Notes: generated from the sequence alone by a model not told the origin. Counted from the first letter of the stretch, positions 43,259 through 54,481 are shown. The stretch: 64,000 nt of DNA from Salinivirgaceae bacterium (GCA_017645945.1 JAGCNL010000028.1:62001-126000), one strand, 5' to 3'. A program made the numbers and translations.

Positions 43259-43549
43259 TTATCGGTTCAATAGGGCGATGCAATTGTCAATCTCCCGCAC
43301 TATTTTATTTATCTTGTTTTTGGCCTCTTGCGGGTCGTTGCCGCTTGCTGCCAAAAATGTATTTGCCAATTGTTGTGTTTTTTGTTCTTTCTTGTTGTTA
43401 TCCAACTCTTTGTCTTTCTCTTCCAATTTCTGTCGCAGACCTGCGTTTTCATCCGTCAGACGTGCATTCTCCGCCTTCAGCGCATTGTATTTTTCGGCAA
43501 GCGTCGCGAATTTGCTCTTAAACGAATCGATAAGTTGTTCAGTCTCCAT
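43259..43549 (-). CDS. Coiled-coil protein encoded with ZapA
   Basis: A 96-aa protein that is nearly all coiled coil to residue 60 (LAEKYNALKAENARLTDENA), followed by a short helical tail LANTFLAASGNDPQEAKNKI. A similar small gene stands upstream of zapA in other Bacteroidota, so it probably works with ZapA at the division ring, by analogy with ZapB. That role is an inference from position and shape. It has its own consensus promoter. Confidence 0.75.
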   Translation of the reverse strand: METEQLIDSFKSKFATLAEKYNALKAENARLTDENAGLRQKLEEKDKELDNNKKEQKTQQLANTFLAASGNDPQEAKNKINKIVREIDNCIALLNR

Positions 43550-43566
43550 TTGACAAAAATTTCCTA

Positions 43567-43596
43567 CAAAATTAGCATTGGTTTCGTTTTTTACAA
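43567..43596 (-). promoter_or_regulatory. Promoter of the coiled coil-zapA-6S unit
   Basis: On the minus strand, TTG (43594-43596), a 19-nt spacer and TAATTTTG (43567-43574). Confidence 0.7.
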
Positions 43597-43721
43597 CTGA
43601 AATCGTACAACATTTATGTTAGATTAACGTAAATTATTATCTGTCAACGAAGATTTTTTTTATTAGGGCGATTAATGTCTCGTTGTTGAAAACTTCCCTT
43701 TCGGTCATATTTATGTTTTAA

Positions 43722-43729
43722 TATATTTG
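43722..43729 (+). promoter_or_regulatory. -7 box of dnaX
   Basis: TATATTTG. It includes the upstream TTG codon of the open frame, so translation must start at the ATG at 43748. Confidence 0.65.
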
Positions 43730-43747
43730 CCAACCGAACAAAAAAGT

Positions 43748-45435
43748 ATGGGAGAGTTCATCGTATCGGCGCGTAAGTATCGCCCAATAACATTTGAGAG
43801 TGTTGTCGGGCAGTCGTCAATCACAACGACATTAAAAAATGCCATTGTGAACAAGCATTTGGCGCAGGCCTACTTGTTCTGCGGACCGCGCGGTGTGGGA
43901 AAGACAACCTGTGCGCGCATCTTTGCCAAAACAATCAATTGCCTGAACCCGACAGCCGATATGGAGCCATGCAACGAGTGTGAGTCGTGCAAGGCGTTTA
44001 TCGAGGACCGCTCATACAACATTCATGAACTCGATGCCGCATCGAACAACTCGGTTGAGGACATCCGCAGCCTGATTGACCAGGTGCGCATACCGCCGCA
44101 GATTGGACACTACAGCGTTTACATCATCGATGAGGTGCACATGCTTTCGCAAGCCGCCTTCAACGCTTTTTTGAAGACGCTTGAGGAGCCTCCGCGTCAT
44201 GCTATCTTCATTCTGGCGACAACTGAAAAACATAAGGTTCTGCCGACTATTCTGTCGCGCTGCCAGGTGTATAATTTCAACCGCATAACAGTTGAGGATG
44301 CTGCCGCACAGCTTGCTCGTGTGGCCGAAAAGGAGGGCATCAAAGCCGACCCCGACGCGCTGACTGTAATTGCACAAAAAGCCGACGGCGCCATGCGTGA
44401 CGCTCTGTCGATTTTTGACCAGATTGTAAGCTTTTCTGGCAACGAGATAACCTACGAAAAAGCCGTGGCCAACCTAAACGTGCTGGACTACGACTATTTC
44501 TTCCGTCTTGTTGATGCTTTCTTGGCAAAAGATGTGGCCACAAGTCTGACAATCTACGATGAAATCATCAACAAAGGCTTTGAAGGACAACATTTCCTGG
44601 CAGGTTTGAGCAATCATTTCCGCGATTTGCTGGTGGCATCGAACGAGAAAACAGTCAGTCTGCTCGATGTAGGTGCAGGTATCCGCACACGCTATCTGGA
44701 GCAGGCAAAAAAATGCCAGTCGTGGTTTGTGTTTGAGGCGCTTCGGGTGCTTAACGAGGCTGAGTCGGGTTATCGCGCAAGCCAGAACAAACGTTTGGCG
44801 GTGGAATTCGCTCTGATGAGGTTGTGCGACCTCGAGACTGAAAAAAAAAACGAGAATTAAAACGCAAAGGCAAGTTGCTGAATGCCGCTCCGGTTCAGGC
44901 ATCGGCTTCTTCGGCACCAGCTGGAGTTTCCTCAAAATTAACTCCAATCCCAGAGCCAGTAAAGGCTCCTCCGGTTTACAAAGAATATCCGCAGACTATA
45001 TCGCTGCAAAGCGTTGCCGCAGCCAGCGCCGGCGATGCGTCGATTAAAGAGGAGAACGAAGAGTTTACTCAGGAGCAGTTCGACAAAGTTTGGAAGGATT
45101 TTGCCAAAGCAGAAGCCAACCAGCGTCCGCGACTCAGCAACCTTCTACTCAGTCAGGTACCTCAAAAGCCCGAGAACGGACTGCTGTTCCGTTTCATTGT
45201 TGGCAGTGTGACGGTGAAGGAGTACCTATATAAGAATATGCACAATGTTCTTGAGGGTTATCTGCGTGCAAATCTGCATAATACACATATCGAGCTGCGT
45301 TTTGATGTCGATGGGGAAGTGGAGCAGGAAAATACAGGAATGCCCTACACGTCGAAAGAGAAATATGTCTTTATGTTGGAAAAGAACCCCAATCTTCAGA
45401 TTCTTCGCGACATTTTTGATTTGGAGACAGATTAA
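43748..45435 (+). CDS. dnaX: DNA polymerase III subunits gamma and tau, joined by a -1 slip at a run of ten A
   Basis: The clamp-loader ATPase. The frame from ATG 43748 stops at 44860 and gives a 370-aa gamma-like product: Walker A GPRGVGKTTCARI, a zinc site with CNECESCK, the DEVHMLS box and the sensor region ATTEKHKVLPTILSRCQ. A second frame, shifted by -1, runs from the poly-A run to 45435 with the tau-specific C-terminus. At 44841-44850 ten A residues follow GA-CTG. Slipping back one base after GAA-AAA-AAA joins the frames as ETEKKKRELKRKGKLL, giving a 562-aa tau of normal length. This mimics known dnaX slippage sites. A genuine frameshift mutation or a sequencing error is the alternative. 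Confidence 0.85.
44841..44850 (+). other. Poly-A slippage site in dnaX
   Basis: Ten consecutive A residues at the end of the gamma frame, with a stop ten nt downstream in frame 0 and an in-frame TGA just upstream in the -1 frame. The site is long enough for RNA polymerase slippage as well as ribosomal shifting. Confidence 0.7.
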
Positions 45436-45447
45436 AGCAAGCCAGTT

Positions 45448-47673
45448 TTAGTTGTTTTCTTGGTTTACTAACCGTTTCACGTGCTCTTGTATTTTGGGCA
45501 GGGTGCTGTTCCATATTTCAGTCAGCTCATCAATGAGTTTTCCGTTGTTAGTGTCGTGCTTTTCAATGTTATCACCGATGGCTTCCGTCAGTTCGCTCGC
45601 TGCTGAAATACCCATATAGCTGAATGCGGTTTTGAGCGAGTGCAGTTTCATGCGCACCTGCTCGGTGTTGTTGTCGGCAATTGCGGAGCTAAGCCCTTTA
45701 ATGTCGTTCGGAACATAGTCGGCATACACATTGATGACGTTCTTCACCTCGTTGTAGTCTTCGGAGCAGACATCGATGAGCGGACTGATGTCGAAACTGT
45801 TGTCGTCGCTCTTTCCTGCGGTGCTTTTGTTGGTGCTTTTTTGCTGCTGCTCGACTTTGATGCCAGCGTGTTTGCAGATTTTGGCAAACAACTCGTCGGG
45901 ATCAAAAGGTTTTGCAATGTAATCGTTCATGCCGTTGCTCAGGCAGCGGTTGCGCTCCTCTTCAAGAGCGTGTGCGGTCATGGCAATGATTGGCACTTTG
46001 CCGTTGGCTGAACCAATATGGCGGATGGCCTCGGTGGCAGAGTTGCCGTCCATCACTGGCATTTGAATGTCCATCAGCACCACGTCGTAGAGAGTGTTCA
46101 CAACCTTCTCAACGGCAATCTGTCCGTTATCGGCAATATCAATCATGACATTTTTATTCCACGATTTCAGGGTGTCGATGGCGAGTTGCTGATTGATGAA
46201 GTTGTCCTCAACAAGCAGGATATGCAGCGGTGCGTCAGACGAGAGATCGCTGCTGGCGACAGGCTGTTTTGCGTCAGTTTCTTCGTCGGCCTCTTCCAGT
46301 ATCAGGTTGAATTTGAATGTCGCACCATGGTTCAGTTCGCTTTCAACTTCAATCTTGCCGCCGTACATCTCCACCAGTTGCTTGGTTATCGATAGCCCGA
46401 GTCCTGTGCCGCCATATTTGCGGGTGGTGTCCTCGTTTGCCTGAGTGAAACTCATAAATATGTCCGACAGTTTCTCTTTCGGAATTCCGATGCCGTTGTC
46501 GGTTACTGAGAAAGCAAGGTTGATGCTGCCGTTTTCGCGACTTATTGCACTGATTGATAGATTGATTCTGCAGTCGGTGTTTGTGAATTTCACAGAGTTG
46601 TAGAGCAGATTGGTTAGAATCTGGTTTATGCGGTGCGGGTCACCGGTAACAAAAGCAGGAACGTTGTCGGCAATGTCGATGGTTATAGTGATTTCTTTGT
46701 TGTCGCGCTTCACTGACACGGTGTTCACGCATTTGTCAACCAGGTCGCGGAGGTCGAAACGTATTTTTTCGAGCTCGATTTTGCCAGCCTCGATTTTTGA
46801 AAGGTCCAGAATATCGTTGATGATGAACAACAGGTTGTTGCCGGCGTTCTTGATGTTTTCAAGATATTTGAGTTGCTTCTCGTCATGGTCCATCTTCAGC
46901 AGCAGGTTGGTGAATCCGATGATTGCGTTGAGCGGAGTGCGGATTTCGTGGCTGGTGTTGGCCAGGAACACGTCTTTCATGTGATTGCTGCGGGTGATTT
47001 CGGAGTTCATCCGTTCCAAATCTTCCTTCTGGCTGTTGATGATGCCGAGAGCGTTCTCCAGTTCCTGCTTTTGCTGCTCAATCCTGTACAAAGCCTTTTG
47101 CAGCTTGATGTGGTGCTGGCTCGATTTTTTGAACGCAGCCTCCAACTCGATGCGTTCGGCGTCAAGTTTGTCAATCTGGGTTTGCGCCACAACGTTTTTC
47201 TCAGTCAGATTTTGGGCTTTTGCAATCAGGTCGGCCTCACGGCTGCTTGAGTACATGATTTGTGATATGATTGACACTCCCTTCAATTCTTCATTAACGA
47301 TGTATGGCGAGAAAATCAGATCGGTACGTTTTACGATGTTACCGTTCTTGGTTTCTTCGGATTTGTAAGTAATTGTGCGTTTGTATTTTATGCACATATT
47401 GAAATATTTGTCCAAATCCTTTATCCGACCATTGTAATCTTTAATGTTTTGATTCTTGAGCAGTCCTTTTATGGCGTGGTCGTTGTTGGATGAGTCGATG
47501 TCGGAGCGCAGAAAACCATTTACGTCGAAATAAAGCGCGCATGTTTTCTTCTGAATCAGGTTCTTGTAATCTATTTCTGACGATTGGCCGGCAGACAGAT
47601 GCTTAAAAAGCAGAATTGCGGCTATGGTGGCCAGTACGGCATAAATGGATATTAGGACTAAGGCTGCAATCAT
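45448..47673 (-). CDS. Hybrid sensor histidine kinase with receiver and Hpt domains
   Basis: A 741-aa multidomain two-component sensor. In order: a membrane helix (4-24), a PAS-like sensor part (about 40-145), a coiled coil (about 150-235), HisKA with phospho-His242 in [13 protein letters not shown], HATPase_c with DNGIGIP and GGTGLGLSI, and a receiver with phospho-Asp535 in [15 protein letters not shown]-terminal Hpt domain follows, with His678 in [14 protein letters not shown]. It contains a complete phosphorelay, but no DNA-binding output. It ends 12 nt from the convergent dnaX stop. Confidence 0.92.
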   Translation of the reverse strand: MIAALVLISIYAVLATIAAILLFKHLSAGQSSEIDYKNLIQKKTCALYFDVNGFLRSDIDSSNNDHAIKGLLKNQNIKDYNGRIKDLDKYFNMCIKYKRTITYKSEETKNGNIVKRTDLIFSPYIVNEELKGVSIISQIMYSSSREADLIAKAQNLTEKNVVAQTQIDKLDAERIELEAAFKKSSQHHIKLQKALYRIEQQKQELENALGIINSQKEDLERMNSEITRSNHMKDVFLANTSHEIRTPLNAIIGFTNLLLKMDHDEKQLKYLENIKNAGNNLLFIINDILDLSKIEAGKIELEKIRFDLRDLVDKCVNTVSVKRDNKEITITIDIADNVPAFVTGDPHRINQILTNLLYNSVKFTNTDCRINLSISAISRENGSINLAFSVTDNGIGIPKEKLSDIFMSFTQANEDTTRKYGGTGLGLSITKQLVEMYGGKIEVESELNHGATFKFNLILEEADEETDAKQPVASSDLSSDAPLHILLVEDNFINQQLAIDTLKSWNKNVMIDIADNGQIAVEKVVNTLYDVVLMDIQMPVMDGNSATEAIRHIGSANGKVPIIAMTAHALEEERNRCLSNGMNDYIAKPFDPDELFAKICKHAGIKVEQQQKSTNKSTAGKSDDNSFDISPLIDVCSEDYNEVKNVINVYADYVPNDIKGLSSAIADNNTEQVRMKLHSLKTAFSYMGISAASELTEAIGDNIEKHDTNNGKLIDELTEIWNSTLPKIQEHVKRLVNQENN

Positions 47674-47728
47674 GACATTAATTAACCTTTAAATGATATG
47701 CAAATTAAACATTTTTTTTCATCAGGCG

Positions 47729-47765
47729 AAAAAAAAGACGGTGCCGTTTTGTCTGACACCGTCTT
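47729..47765 (-). terminator. Terminator of the tRNA-Met gene
   Basis: On the minus strand, AAGACGGTG pairs with CACCGTCTT and is followed by eight T residues, starting two bases after the tRNA 3' end. Confidence 0.85.
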
Positions 47766-47766
47766 G

Positions 47767-47840
47767 TAGCGAGAGCGGGGCATGATCCCGCGACCTCATG
47801 ATTATGAATCATGCGCTCTAACCAGCTGAGCTACCTCGCC
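47767..47840 (-). tRNA. tRNA-Met (anticodon CAT)
   Basis: A 74-nt cloverleaf on the minus strand: acceptor GGCGAGG with TCTCGCT (two G-U closings), D arm GCTC/GAGC, anticodon stem CATGA/TCATG with loop TTCATAA, and T stem GCGGG/CCCGC. There is no initiator-type CCC/GGG anticodon stem, so it is elongator Met or, less likely, lysidine-modified tRNA-Ile2. CCA is not encoded. The T loop ATCATGC lacks the usual T54 and A58. Confidence 0.9.
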
Positions 47841-47857
47841 ATTTGCTAAAGCGGGTG

Positions 47858-47886
47858 CAAACGTACTGCTTTTTTTTAAAAAACAA
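47858..47886 (-). promoter_or_regulatory. Promoter of the tRNA-Met gene
   Basis: On the minus strand, TTTTG, an 18-nt spacer and TACGTTTG (47858-47865). Confidence 0.6.
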
Positions 47887-48117
47887 AACAAAAAAGCAAC
47901 GAACCTCAAAACAACTTTCACGGGCAGTTTTTGGACATAAAAAACAGCCTGACGCAATCTCAAAATACGCAGTTAATTATTGTTTTTTCAGCTTATTTAA
48001 AATGCGGCTAATTATTTGATTATTATTATGTTATACTTTATAAAAAAGTAATGCGCGGAGTTCTACGTAATCCACGTAAAACCCCGACACTCAACATCGT
48101 GGTATTTTTTCAGCATA

Positions 48118-48125
48118 TATTTTTG
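48118..48125 (+). promoter_or_regulatory. -7 box of gdhA
   Basis: TATTTTTG, about 43 nt before the ATG. No clear TTG was found at the normal -33 spacing. Confidence 0.5.
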
Positions 48126-48156
48126 ACACGTCAAAAAGACGAAATTTAACTTTTAA

Positions 48157-49521
<1,365 letters not shown>

Positions 49522-49544
49522 CCTATAATATTACAATACAGTGA

Positions 49545-49577
49545 GAAGCGTCCGACTTTTGTCGGGCGCTTTTTTTA
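49545..49577 (+). terminator. Terminator of gdhA
   Basis: AGCGTCCGAC pairs with GTCGGGCGCT around TTTT and is followed by TTTTTTT. Confidence 0.88.
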
Positions 49578-49689
49578 TATGTGCAGCACGGACAGTCACC
49601 AACGTGTATATTATATGTGTGTTTATTCGAATAATAAATTTGTTGTTTGATACCACAATTCTGCCCGTTGACAATTATTTTCGGAAATT

Positions 49690-49722
49690 TTGTTCTTTTT
49701 TCCGTCAAGCATATTACATTTG
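49690..49722 (+). promoter_or_regulatory. Promoter of the coiled-coil lipoprotein-OMP unit
   Basis: TTG at 49690-49692, a 22-nt spacer and TACATTTG at 49715-49722. Confidence 0.65.
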
Positions 49723-49787
49723 CCGCTGAAACGAACAATATGTTCCGTTTCAACTTTTAATAACCAATTAATTTTTAAAATTTAAAA

Positions 49788-51212
49788 ATGATGAAAAAGA
49801 GTTTTTTAATGATGGGTGCTCTTTGCTTGGGTGCCGCGTTTGTATCTTGTGTTGACGACTCAGAGTCGGACGAAGTAAAAGATTTGCGTCAGGTTCAACT
49901 TGAGCAGAAGAAGGTTAATTTGGAAAGTTCAAAGGTTAGCTTGGAAAGTTCAAAGACAAGCTTGGCAAACCAGTACTGGAATAGCTACGACAAGGCTGTT
50001 TCTGCAGTGAAAACACTTCAAGGCGATTTGAACAAGGCACAACATGATTTGGATGATGTTAAGTCTGGCAAACTCACTCATGAGGCTGCAAAAGAGGCTG
50101 CCATAGCATACCAGAACACTGTTATTGCACGCAATCAGAAGGATATTAAGGATAAAGAGGCTGAAATTGCCGCTCAGAAGAAAATGGCAGGTATGACATT
50201 CGAGCAAATTGCTGAGGCAAAAATCGATGCTAACATTGCTGAGGAGAAGGCAGTTAAAGACGCTCAGGATTACTGGATCCAACTGTCACAGGAAGGCTAT
50301 AACTATAGCTATGCCGGCAGTTCAGTAGGTGTTGGCGCAGGCTATTCTGCAAAAATCAACATGCTGCTTGGTGGTTATACCTATTCTGTTAAATATCAGA
50401 ATAATAAATTGGATGAGAACAAATGGGTAAAAGCCATGAACAAACTTTATGGCGCTCCTCTGTATTATTATGTTGACGCTGATGGTCTTACTCAAACTGC
50501 ATCTGTTTACAACTTCTCTTACACAGATGAGGATGATACCCCGGGTTCAGGTTATTATGAAGCAACATCGATGATTAGCGCTCTCACTCTTCAACTTGAG
50601 GACGAGAATGGTTTTGCTTTCCAGACTTACACCAAGTATACTTTCAAAGATCTTAAGAAGTACAAATCAGCTTTGAGCGAATTTGTTAAACAACTGAAGG
50701 ATGCCATTCCTGAAGACAAAACACTTCCTGCTTACAAACCAGCTTACAACGCTTATGCTCAATACAAGGCTTTGCAGGAAACAATCACTTCTTTGACTGA
50801 CGTATTAAGCTCAGAAGTTGAGACTTCAGTTTATGAGGCTCTTCTCAACAAGTATGTTGAAAACGCCAAGAAGATTTACAGCTTGGAAGCTGCTGCTGAT
50901 GCCGCTTCAGCAATCGCAAACGCTTACAACGCATATTCAGTTAGCGATAACGAGGCTACAATCGCAGCTTTGGAAGATGCAATCAATGGTTACAACATTG
51001 CTATTGAGAATGCAAAACGTAAGATTAACGAAGTAATTGAAAACGACATTGTTGACGATGCAACTGCTATCAAGTACTATGAGGCTTTGATTGCTGAAAT
51101 CAACAGCGAAATCACCTTCCAAACGGCTATGGCAGAGAAATACCGCAAACTTCTGACATCATCGAGCAACACACAAAGCACTCCAGCCGCAGAAACACCG
51201 GCTGCCGAGTAA
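49788..51212 (+). CDS. Coiled-coil lipoprotein
   Basis: A 474-aa protein with lipobox FVSC and an acidic DDSESDE stretch after the Cys, so it is probably an outer-membrane or surface lipoprotein. Residues about 30-160 and 290-450 are heptad-rich helices rich in Ala, Lys and Glu. They begin with two direct heptads, LESSKVS and LESSKTS. A beta-rich middle (about 165-280) separates them, and the tail is Thr/Pro/Ala. No family was recognised. It is 33 nt upstream of a small outer-membrane barrel gene and likely forms a unit with it. Confidence 0.7.
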   Translation: MMKKSFLMMGALCLGAAFVSCVDDSESDEVKDLRQVQLEQKKVNLESSKVSLESSKTSLANQYWNSYDKAVSAVKTLQGDLNKAQHDLDDVKSGKLTHEAAKEAAIAYQNTVIARNQKDIKDKEAEIAAQKKMAGMTFEQIAEAKIDANIAEEKAVKDAQDYWIQLSQEGYNYSYAGSSVGVGAGYSAKINMLLGGYTYSVKYQNNKLDENKWVKAMNKLYGAPLYYYVDADGLTQTASVYNFSYTDEDDTPGSGYYEATSMISALTLQLEDENGFAFQTYTKYTFKDLKKYKSALSEFVKQLKDAIPEDKTLPAYKPAYNAYAQYKALQETITSLTDVLSSEVETSVYEALLNKYVENAKKIYSLEAAADAASAIANAYNAYSVSDNEATIAALEDAINGYNIAIENAKRKINEVIENDIVDDATAIKYYEALIAEINSEITFQTAMAEKYRKLLTSSSNTQSTPAAETPAAE

Positions 51213-51245
51213 TCAAATAATCTAAACTAAACAATATAAAAAGTT

Positions 51246-51968
51246 TTGATTATGAGAAGATTGTTGTCAGTAGCTGTTTTGTCGCTGTTGGCGTTTGCAG
51301 GTACGGCTGTCGCTCAAGACAAACCTCTCTACCTCGGCGTAACGGTAGGCTACAACAGTTTCTTAAATGCGGACGCATCGCTCAGTTACAATGGCTTTGC
51401 AGCAGAGGCTGCTTCGCCAAACTGGACTGACAAAGGTGCAGTTCTCGGATTCGAGGCAGGTGCTTACCTGTCGCCCGAATTGAGATTGCTTTTGGGCGGT
51501 GGTTTCAACCGAACTTACAAACCTGGTCACGCAGGAACTCCTGGTGTTGATGACGCCATGATTCCTTCGTATGGAGAAACTCCTGACCGCATCAATATGA
51601 ACTATTCTGTATTCCTTGGTGGTGATTTCTGCATCAACATGGGAAGCAGTGCAAAACCGTTTGTGGGTTTGCGCGGTAGAGGTGCATATGGTCGGAGCGA
51701 GGTGAAGTATAAATTTGATGCCGCAGCAGAGATTGAGAATAGCAGTAAGGCTTTTGCCGAAACATGGAACATTGGCGGTGCCGTTGTTTTTGGTGCTGAC
51801 TATGTGTTCAATGGTGGCTTGATCATCGGTTGTCAATTCGATTTGTTCTCTTACACCTACGCAGCTGTTCAATACAAAGATCAGCCGGGAATCAAACCCA
51901 ATGTTGGCCAATGCAGCAGCATAGGCTTCATTGCTTCGCCGACTCTTCGTGTAGGTTTCAACTTCTAA
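51246..51968 (+). CDS. Outer-membrane beta-barrel protein
   Basis: A 240-aa protein with a signal peptide ending GTAVAQ. The mature part shows the alternating aromatic/hydrophobic strands of an eight-stranded barrel (PorT/OmpW-like) and a C-terminal SPTLRVGFNF ending in Phe, the usual outer-membrane insertion signal. It is probably paired with the preceding lipoprotein. Highly expressed-type codons are seen. A terminator follows. Confidence 0.78.
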   Translation: MIMRRLLSVAVLSLLAFAGTAVAQDKPLYLGVTVGYNSFLNADASLSYNGFAAEAASPNWTDKGAVLGFEAGAYLSPELRLLLGGGFNRTYKPGHAGTPGVDDAMIPSYGETPDRINMNYSVFLGGDFCINMGSSAKPFVGLRGRGAYGRSEVKYKFDAAAEIENSSKAFAETWNIGGAVVFGADYVFNGGLIIGCQFDLFSYTYAAVQYKDQPGIKPNVGQCSSIGFIASPTLRVGFNF

Positions 51969-51992
51969 TGAATTAGAGTTTGTTCGATATTA

Positions 51993-52022
51993 AAAGGGCT
52001 GCCCCGCAGGGACAGCCCTTTA
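51993..52022 (+). terminator. Terminator of the lipoprotein-OMP unit
   Basis: AAAGGGCTG pairs with CAGCCCTTT; a short T-rich tail follows. Confidence 0.8.
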
Positions 52023-52071
52023 TTATTTTATAGTGTGAGAAACGATTCTGCTGTATCGGTTCTGGAATTAT

Positions 52072-52599
52072 TTACAGAAAATTCTCAGTTTCGAAATTCA
52101 CCCATCGTCCTTGAGCGCGCAGCACTTGCTCAATCACGTCGCGCACGCAGCCGTGTCCGCCGTTGAATTCCGACACATACTTGACAAAAGGCTTGATGTC
52201 GTTGGTGGCATCGGCAGGGCAGGTGGGGACACCCGCGCGTTTCAGAATCGGATAATCGGGCACGTCGTCGCCCATGTAGAGCACGTCATCATCGGTCAGG
52301 TTGTGGCGTTTAAGAAATGCATCGAAGGCTGGAACTTTAGCCAGGTCGCCGATGTAGAGGTCAGTCAGCCCCAGACTCTTGAATCGCTGTACCACGCCAG
52401 CGTTGTTCTTGCCGGCGCTGATGATGGCGATGGGGTAGCCTTGCTCATGTGCGAAACGCAATGCGAAGCCGTCGCGGGTGTTCGACTGGCGCACCTGCTG
52501 GCCGTCGGCCAGGCAAATCATTGTGGCGTCGGTGCAGACACCGTCAATATCGAAGGCAAATGCCTTCACTTTCATCAAGTCTTCTTTAAAATTCGACAT
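52072..52599 (-). CDS. kdsC: 3-deoxy-D-manno-octulosonate 8-phosphate phosphatase
   Basis: A 175-aa type C0 HAD phosphatase that dephosphorylates KDO-8-phosphate for LPS core. The nucleophile loop is FDIDGVCTD (Asp17, Asp19), followed by IISAGKN, a conserved Lys, and YMGDDVPDYPILK. Length is right for KdsC. It is the last gene of a minus-strand cluster with DUF2520 and a membrane protein, a common Bacteroidota order. Confidence 0.88.
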   Translation of the reverse strand: MSNFKEDLMKVKAFAFDIDGVCTDATMICLADGQQVRQSNTRDGFALRFAHEQGYPIAIISAGKNNAGVVQRFKSLGLTDLYIGDLAKVPAFDAFLKRHNLTDDDVLYMGDDVPDYPILKRAGVPTCPADATNDIKPFVKYVSEFNGGHGCVRDVIEQVLRAQGRWVNFETENFL

Positions 52600-52637
52600 T
52601 TGTGTAGTGTTTTGATTTATTGGCTGATACGACCGCC

Positions 52638-53408
52638 TTATTTGTCGGTTGTTTTGTATCTGCCTTGAATTCTTTCCGACACAAAGCTATATAATTTTTG
52701 CAACTCGCGGTCGGGCATCAATCCCATTTGGTGGCTCATCACGCGAGTGTCACCGCGGCGGGCTGGGCCAGTTTGTGCGGCAGTGGGCCCCATATCGGCG
52801 GCTTTGGCTGCTGTTTCGGCAATCAGTTCCCGCATGATATCGAATGGTATATTGCTCTCTTTCAGAATGTTTTCGGCTTCGGCATACATGCTGTTGACAA
52901 AATTGCTTGCAAACACGGCGGCAAGATGCAGATGGGCGCGTTGAATAGTCGTCATCGGGCGCACATCGTTGCTTAAGGAGCGTGCAAGAGCTAAAAGTGC
53001 ATCGGTGGTTTCGCTGTCGCTGCCTTCGATGCAGAGAGGCACACTGCTCATGTCGATTGTTCTGGTTTTGCTGAACGATTGCAGCGGATAGAACACGCCG
53101 TGGCGGTTGAAACGGGCCAGTCCGCTCATCGGAACGCTGCCAGCAGTGTGCGCTACAATGCCTTCAACGTCAGGCATTTGTGTGACCACGTCGGCAATGC
53201 TGTCGTCGCTCACGCTAATCATATAGACATCTGCATCGGCAGGAATAGAGCTAATACTATTGAACGGCTTGACATTCAGCTTTTTGGCCAATTCTTCGGT
53301 GTGGCTGAAATTGCGGCCGCAAACACCTTCAATGTTGTGCCTGGCTTTGAGCAGGGCGGCAGATAGATGAGTGGCCACATTCCCCGTCCCGATTATGAAA
53401 ATTCGCAT
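52638..53408 (-). CDS. Rossmann-fold protein with DUF2520 domain
   Basis: A 256-aa protein with an N-terminal NAD(P)-binding fold, MRIFIIGTGNVATHLSAAL, and a C-terminal all-helical DUF2520 domain with GPAARGD-like GPARRGDTRVM. It resembles 6-phosphogluconate dehydrogenase or ketopantoate reductase folds, but the substrate is unknown. It ends 38 nt upstream of kdsC and starts 5 nt after the membrane protein gene. Confidence 0.82.
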   Translation of the reverse strand: MRIFIIGTGNVATHLSAALLKARHNIEGVCGRNFSHTEELAKKLNVKPFNSISSIPADADVYMISVSDDSIADVVTQMPDVEGIVAHTAGSVPMSGLARFNRHGVFYPLQSFSKTRTIDMSSVPLCIEGSDSETTDALLALARSLSNDVRPMTTIQRAHLHLAAVFASNFVNSMYAEAENILKESNIPFDIMRELIAETAAKAADMGPTAAQTGPARRGDTRVMSHQMGLMPDRELQKLYSFVSERIQGRYKTTDK

Positions 53409-53413
53409 CGCCT

Positions 53414-54481
53414 TTATTTGTTGTTTTGGTAGAAGTCGGGGCCAATCACCACCGATTCCACAAGTCGGTCATCAGTGCCAATGAAGCGGAAGTCGATTTT
53501 GCCTTCATTGAGCATTATCATCTTGACGGAATATTGTTCGAGAGCATTTTTCCACAATTCGGTTTTCACCAGTTTCTCATAATCCGAGCTCTTATTGATG
53601 TCTTTCCGTCTGCTGCGCAGATTCAGCGTCAGTTTGTTGGCGCCGTAGTCAACTTTTACGGCCGATAGCTGTATTCTGCTTACAATATCGAACGGAGTGG
53701 CCTTCTTTTCGGACTTCAGCACGCGTTCGAAATCCTTTTCTGGGCAGCGGAACGGGTCGGTGGCGTTGAGAGCCTTGCTGATGTCGGCTGGATGGATGAC
53801 GATGACGTAAATCCGTTGATTCCGCGGTTTTACATCAACAGGAGAAGCTATCGGGTTGATGAATACGGCTTTCGCGGGTGATTCATCTTTCTGTTCATAG
53901 AATGCATATCGTATTTGCAACGAGTCTTTTAGACAGGCGTTAAGCAGCTCGCGGTCTTCGGTGCGTAAGTGTTTCAGCATTTGGCTGTGGCGGTATTTCG
54001 ATTCGCAAATCAGCCGGTCTTCAGAGTAATCTTTAAGGTAAGTGTCGGCAAGTGTAAGTGAAATTTTGACAAATTTCCGCTTAAGAGCAATGCTGTCGGT
54101 TGAGATGCCTTCGGCGAAAGGCTGCGGCAGCGTCGCTACTTTCTCATTTATATAAGCTTCCAGCGCTTCGTGATTCATCTCGGTGGATTTGGTGTCCACC
54201 TCTATTTTGTTTACATTATTGTGAATGAACCACATAATGCCCATGGCGATGGCAAACACAACGATTATGATTGCTGTAAGAATTTTAGTGGCGGATTTTT
54301 GCGAGCCGCCAATCATTGCTTCTTCGAGTTCGGCAATGTCGTTGGCTGAGGCTTGTAAATCAGCACAATGCTTTTCGAAGGTAGGCTTTTCGTTGGTCAG
54401 GCCGCACACAATGCCTCGTTCCATGTCGCGTTTCGAGTTACGGCAGATGGAGCAATATTTGATTTTGTCTGACAGTTCCAT
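53414..54481 (-). CDS. Zinc-ribbon-like membrane protein of unknown function
   Basis: A 355-aa protein. The N-terminus KYCSICRNSKRD...GIVCGLTNEKPTFEKHCADL carries a Cys pattern (CxxC, C, C) seen at the start of other uncharacterised Bacteroidota membrane proteins; it may bind zinc. One membrane helix lies at about residues 67-88. The remaining about 265 aa are probably extracytoplasmic and lack a motif I know. It heads the DUF2520-kdsC cluster. Confidence 0.7.
   Translation of the reverse strand: MELSDKIKYCSICRNSKRDMERGIVCGLTNEKPTFEKHCADLQASANDIAELEEAMIGGSQKSATKILTAIIIVVFAIAMGIMWFIHNNVNKIEVDTKSTEMNHEALEAYINEKVATLPQPFAEGISTDSIALKRKFVKISLTLADTYLKDYSEDRLICESKYRHSQMLKHLRTEDRELLNACLKDSLQIRYAFYEQKDESPAKAVFINPIASPVDVKPRNQRIYVIVIHPADISKALNATDPFRCPEKDFERVLKSEKKATPFDIVSRIQLSAVKVDYGANKLTLNLRSRRKDINKSSDYEKLVKTELWKNALEQYSVKMIMLNEGKIDFRFIGTDDRLVESVVIGPDFYQNNK

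Noticed and set aside
44875..45435. A separate gene downstream of dnaX
   Set aside because: It has no promoter or ribosome site, starts in the poly-A frame, and encodes the expected tau C-terminus. It is treated as the shifted part of dnaX.
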